This document shows positions 4,073-6,010 of a stretch of 6,010 nucleotides of DNA, piece after piece (the stretch's first letter is position 1; every line of letters begins with the position of its first letter). The translations under genes were made by a program, and so were the position numbers. Source of the DNA: Candidatus Woesearchaeota archaeon (lineage in GTDB: Archaea > Nanobdellota > Nanobdellia > SCGC-AAA011-G17 > UBA489); NCBI GenBank assembly GCA_030679025.1, contig JAUXTV010000103.1, forward strand, positions 1 through 6,010, read 5' to 3'. The notes beneath the pieces are model-generated. The model was given only the letters and a program-made list of their open reading frames with translations. It did no database searches and had not been told where the DNA came from.

Positions 4073-5710
4073 TTACTTTCTTTTTTTCATTAAGAAGTTC
4101 CCTAGCACTAAGACATCCATTTCAGTTTTCAGATAATCTGCGATAGCTTCCTCTGGACGATGGACCATAGGTTCACCTTGTAAGTTGAAACTAGTGTTAA
4201 TAAGAACTGGTACTTTTGTTATTTTTTTAAATTCGTTGATTAACTCATAATATTTTGGATTTTGCTGCCTGCTGACGATTTGCGGACGAGCAGTTTTGTC
4301 AATATGGGTTGCTGCAGGGATATTATCTTTTAATACTGAGAAATTGATAGTCATAAAAGGACAACGATGATAGTCTTTGAGATATTGTGGACCTGCTTCT
4401 TCTAACAATGAGGGACAGAATGGACGCCAAGGTTCACGATGCTTTACTTTATTATTGATAATGTCCTTGTTTTCTGCACGTCTCGGATCGCCTAAGATAC
4501 TTCTATTTCCTAAAGCACGAGGACCCCACTCATCTTTTCCTTGGAACCAGCCGACAATTTTTCCTTTACTGAGCAATTCCGCAACTTCTCCAGTATCTGC
4601 TGCTTCATATTTGAGATTGTATTTTTTGATTGCTGTTTTTATTTCTTCGTCAGTGAATTCATTTCCATAATAGACTTGATCTACTTGTTTTTCTGGCAAT
4701 TGTCCTGTCAGCTCATGATATACTTTGTATGCCGCGCCCAGAGCAAGACCACCATCACCAGCATGGGGCTGAATAAACAGTTCATCTAACTTGAGATCAG
4801 ATAATATCTTTCCATTAGTAACACAATTTAAGAAAAAACCTCCACTGAGAGCGAATTTCTTTAGACCATATTGATCTTTTAGGTCTTGGCTTAATTGTAA
4901 GACTAGATTTTCCGCATGCGTTTGTGCACTTGCAGCAATATCTTCTTTCTTGACATTTTTTGTTACTTCGAGAATCTTACTATCAGGCATGAGCTCGAAC
5001 TGATATCCTTTCATTTTTGCATAAAATCTAAAAAGTCTTTCCGGCGTGTAAAACTTCAAATTTTTGTATGCGATTACTTTTTCAAATGTTTTGAGCAGTG
5101 TTGGTTTTCCATAAGGAGCCAAGCCCATGGTTTTTCCTTCACCTTCATTACTCTCAAAACCACACAATAGAGTCGCCATACTGTAGAAAGATCCTAGTGA
5201 ACTAAATCTATCGTTATGAGCAATATACTTTAATTCTTCATTCTCCCAAAGAGCACTGTAATAGGATTTTCCATCACCCCATCCATCAATACTTATACTC
5301 AAACATTTTTTAAAACCACTTTGTGCGATAGATGAAAACTGATGCGCGATATGATGCTCAATATATTTTACTGGACATTGTATGCCTAGCTTTCTCAATA
5401 TTTTTACTTCATTAATAGTTGTCCAAGGGGGGAGGAGTTTGAATGGTCTTTTGTAAACTGCTACTTTTCTCCAATAAGCACTTGTGAATAGTGTAGTAAA
5501 ATTTTTTACTGGACCGAACCACGCTAGAGCAATATAATCGATTTCTTCTGGCTTTATTCTTTTGAGTACTTCTTTGATACTTTCTATTGGAAAACCAGCC
5601 TGATGTTTTATTCTAGTAATTCTTTCTTCTGTTATAGCATACTCTACTTTATCATCTCTGAGCAAACATACAGATGCGTCATGTCCATAATTAATCCCTA
5701 AGATGTTCAT
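4073..5710 (-). CDS. O-carbamoyltransferase, NodU/CmcH (TobZ) family
   Basis: A complete 545-residue member of the family that uses carbamoyl phosphate and ATP to make carbamoyl-adenylate and then carbamoylates a hydroxyl group, usually of a sugar or natural product. The N-terminal Kae1-like, ASKHA-fold part begins MNILGINYGHDAS. It carries metal-ligand candidates His119 and His123 (HHIAH), Asp142 (SIDGWGDG) and Asp319 (HAGDGG), which match the His-x3-His...Asp...Asp iron site known from TobZ. Other conserved blocks are EGKTMGLAPYG (191-201) and SGGFFLNC (289-296). The YrdC-like C-terminal part has GWFQGKDEWGPRALGNRS (387-404), REPWRPFCPS (425-434) and INTSFN (504-509). Nothing key is missing. 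The acceptor is unknown, because no sugar, antibiotic or glycan gene lies nearby. The ATG lies 27 bases from a TATA box with no Shine-Dalgarno site, suggesting leaderless translation. Confidence 0.95.
   Translation of the reverse strand: MNILGINYGHDASVCLLRDDKVEYAITEERITRIKHQAGFPIESIKEVLKRIKPEEIDYIALAWFGPVKNFTTLFTSAYWRKVAVYKRPFKLLPPWTTINEVKILRKLGIQCPVKYIEHHIAHQFSSIAQSGFKKCLSISIDGWGDGKSYYSALWENEELKYIAHNDRFSSLGSFYSMATLLCGFESNEGEGKTMGLAPYGKPTLLKTFEKVIAYKNLKFYTPERLFRFYAKMKGYQFELMPDSKILEVTKNVKKEDIAASAQTHAENLVLQLSQDLKDQYGLKKFALSGGFFLNCVTNGKILSDLKLDELFIQPHAGDGGLALGAAYKVYHELTGQLPEKQVDQVYYGNEFTDEEIKTAIKKYNLKYEAADTGEVAELLSKGKIVGWFQGKDEWGPRALGNRSILGDPRRAENKDIINNKVKHREPWRPFCPSLLEEAGPQYLKDYHRCPFMTINFSVLKDNIPAATHIDKTARPQIVSRQQNPKYYELINEFKKITKVPVLINTSFNLQGEPMVHRPEEAIADYLKTEMDVLVLGNFLMKKRK
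4077..4087 (+). terminator. T-rich archaeal-type terminator of the plus-strand operon
   Basis: TTTCTTTTTTT begins ten bases after the stop of the 126-residue gene, as in intrinsic archaeal terminators, which need a T-tract and no hairpin. It lies inside the last codons of the convergent carbamoyltransferase gene, where the complement encodes the terminal Lys/Arg codons. It may therefore be partly a coding effect. Confidence 0.45.
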
Positions 5711-5732
5711 CTTCTTTCTTTTATAGACCTCT

Positions 5733-5741
5733 CTTTTAAAT
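5733..5741 (-). promoter_or_regulatory. TATA box of the carbamoyltransferase gene
   Basis: On the minus strand this reads ATTTAAAAG, preceded by ACAAACC (BRE-like). Its centre is 27 bases from the ATG at 5710, which predicts a leaderless mRNA. A second TATAAAAG at about 5718-5725 is too close to the start to serve. Confidence 0.6.
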
Positions 5742-5816
5742 GGTTTGTTCTTACTCTTCTCTTTTCTTCATAGGAGCGATATTTTAGGATTTGCAGTCCA
5801 AACCTCATTTCAATAC

Positions 5817-5825
5817 TTTTTTAAA
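5817..5825 (+). promoter_or_regulatory. TATA box of glyA
   Basis: TTTTTTAAA, with its centre about 26 bases before the glyA ATG at 5847 and no Shine-Dalgarno site in between, again suggests a leaderless transcript. It faces away from the carbamoyltransferase promoter about 75 bases to the left. Confidence 0.55.
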
Positions 5826-5846
5826 CGTCCTTATTAGCACTATTCT

Positions 5847-6010
5847 ATGTTAGATCACCTTAAAAAAACAGATCCTGAAACTTATGCTTTTTTACAGCAA
5901 GAGCTAGAGCGGCAGAAAAATACTCTCAATCTTATAGCTTCAGAAAATTATGTAAGTCTTGCAGTGCTTGAAGCTTTAGGCTCTGTTGCTACTAATAAAT
6001 ATGCTGAAGG
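5847..6010 (+). CDS. glyA: Serine hydroxymethyltransferase, N-terminal part (cut by the window end)
   Basis: Only the first 54 codons and two further bases are present. The translation contains LIASENY (29-35) and TNKYAE (49-54), the signature blocks of the PLP enzyme that interconverts serine and glycine while moving a one-carbon unit to or from a folate or pterin carrier. Ser32, Tyr52 and Glu54 correspond, with a constant offset of three, to Ser35, Tyr55 and Glu57 of E. coli GlyA, so the active-site start is intact. The N-terminal helix ([15 protein letters not shown]) is typical and cytosolic. The family usually has about 420-440 residues, so most of the gene lies beyond the window. The start is supported by the family alignment and the TATA box about 26 bases upstream. 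It is divergent from the carbamoyltransferase gene and looks like a housekeeping gene with its own promoter. Confidence 0.95.
   Translation, partial: MLDHLKKTDPETYAFLQQELERQKNTLNLIASENYVSLAVLEALGSVATNKYAE

Noticed and set aside
4377..5170. Plus-strand open frames at 4377-4670, 4541-4789 and 4916-5170
   Set aside because: They are antisense to the conserved carbamoyltransferase, have no promoter or ribosome site, and show low-quality Phe/Cys-rich translations.
4073..5710. tRNA threonylcarbamoyladenosine enzyme (Kae1/YrdC)
   Set aside because: The protein shares those folds, but the domain order, the length and the EGKTMGLAPYG, WGPRALGNRS and INTSFN blocks are those of the NodU/CmcH family.
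1..6010. CRISPR array, insertion sequence, attachment site or replication origin
   Set aside because: No regularly spaced direct repeats, transposase or integrase, terminal inverted repeats or origin-type repeats were seen on either strand.

Overview
The window looks like chromosomal DNA from an AT-rich archaeon. The clearest lineage marker is a PIN-ATPase-KH protein of an archaeal type (COG1855, called PINA in Sulfolobus). Several start codons also sit about 25-27 bases from the centre of a TATA box with no usable Shine-Dalgarno site, which is the archaeal leaderless arrangement. The many small unrecognised proteins, together with a serine hydroxymethyltransferase and a NodU/CmcH-type carbamoyltransferase, would fit a DPANN-type genome such as Woesearchaeales. 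That finer placement is a guess.

Layout, left to right. Positions 6-266 (+) encode a small Cys-rich putative zinc-binding protein, whose purine-rich base use differs from its neighbours. A 182-bp gap (267-448) with no recognised element follows, where this gene converges with the next. Positions 449-2233 (-) hold the complete 594-residue PINA-type protein. Its upstream region (2234-2367) is unusually structured, with two inverted repeats, five CTAG sites and several TATA-like boxes. Positions 2368-2958 (-) encode an unrecognised 196-residue protein. A 117-bp divergent promoter region (2959-3075) separates it from a two-gene plus-strand operon, 3076-3660 (194 residues) and 3686-4066 (126 residues), also unrecognised. 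That operon converges, 6 bases apart, on a complete 545-residue O-carbamoyltransferase at 4073-5710 (-). A 136-bp divergent promoter region (5711-5846) then leads to the first 54 codons of glyA at 5847 (+), cut by the window end.

The recognised genes do not form one pathway: DNA/RNA metabolism (PINA), O-carbamoylation of an unknown small molecule or sugar, and one-carbon metabolism (GlyA). The novelty lies in the three unrecognised genes in the middle, which share a bidirectional promoter region, and in the structured leader or operator region of the PINA gene. No tRNA, rRNA, CRISPR array, insertion sequence or integrase was seen.
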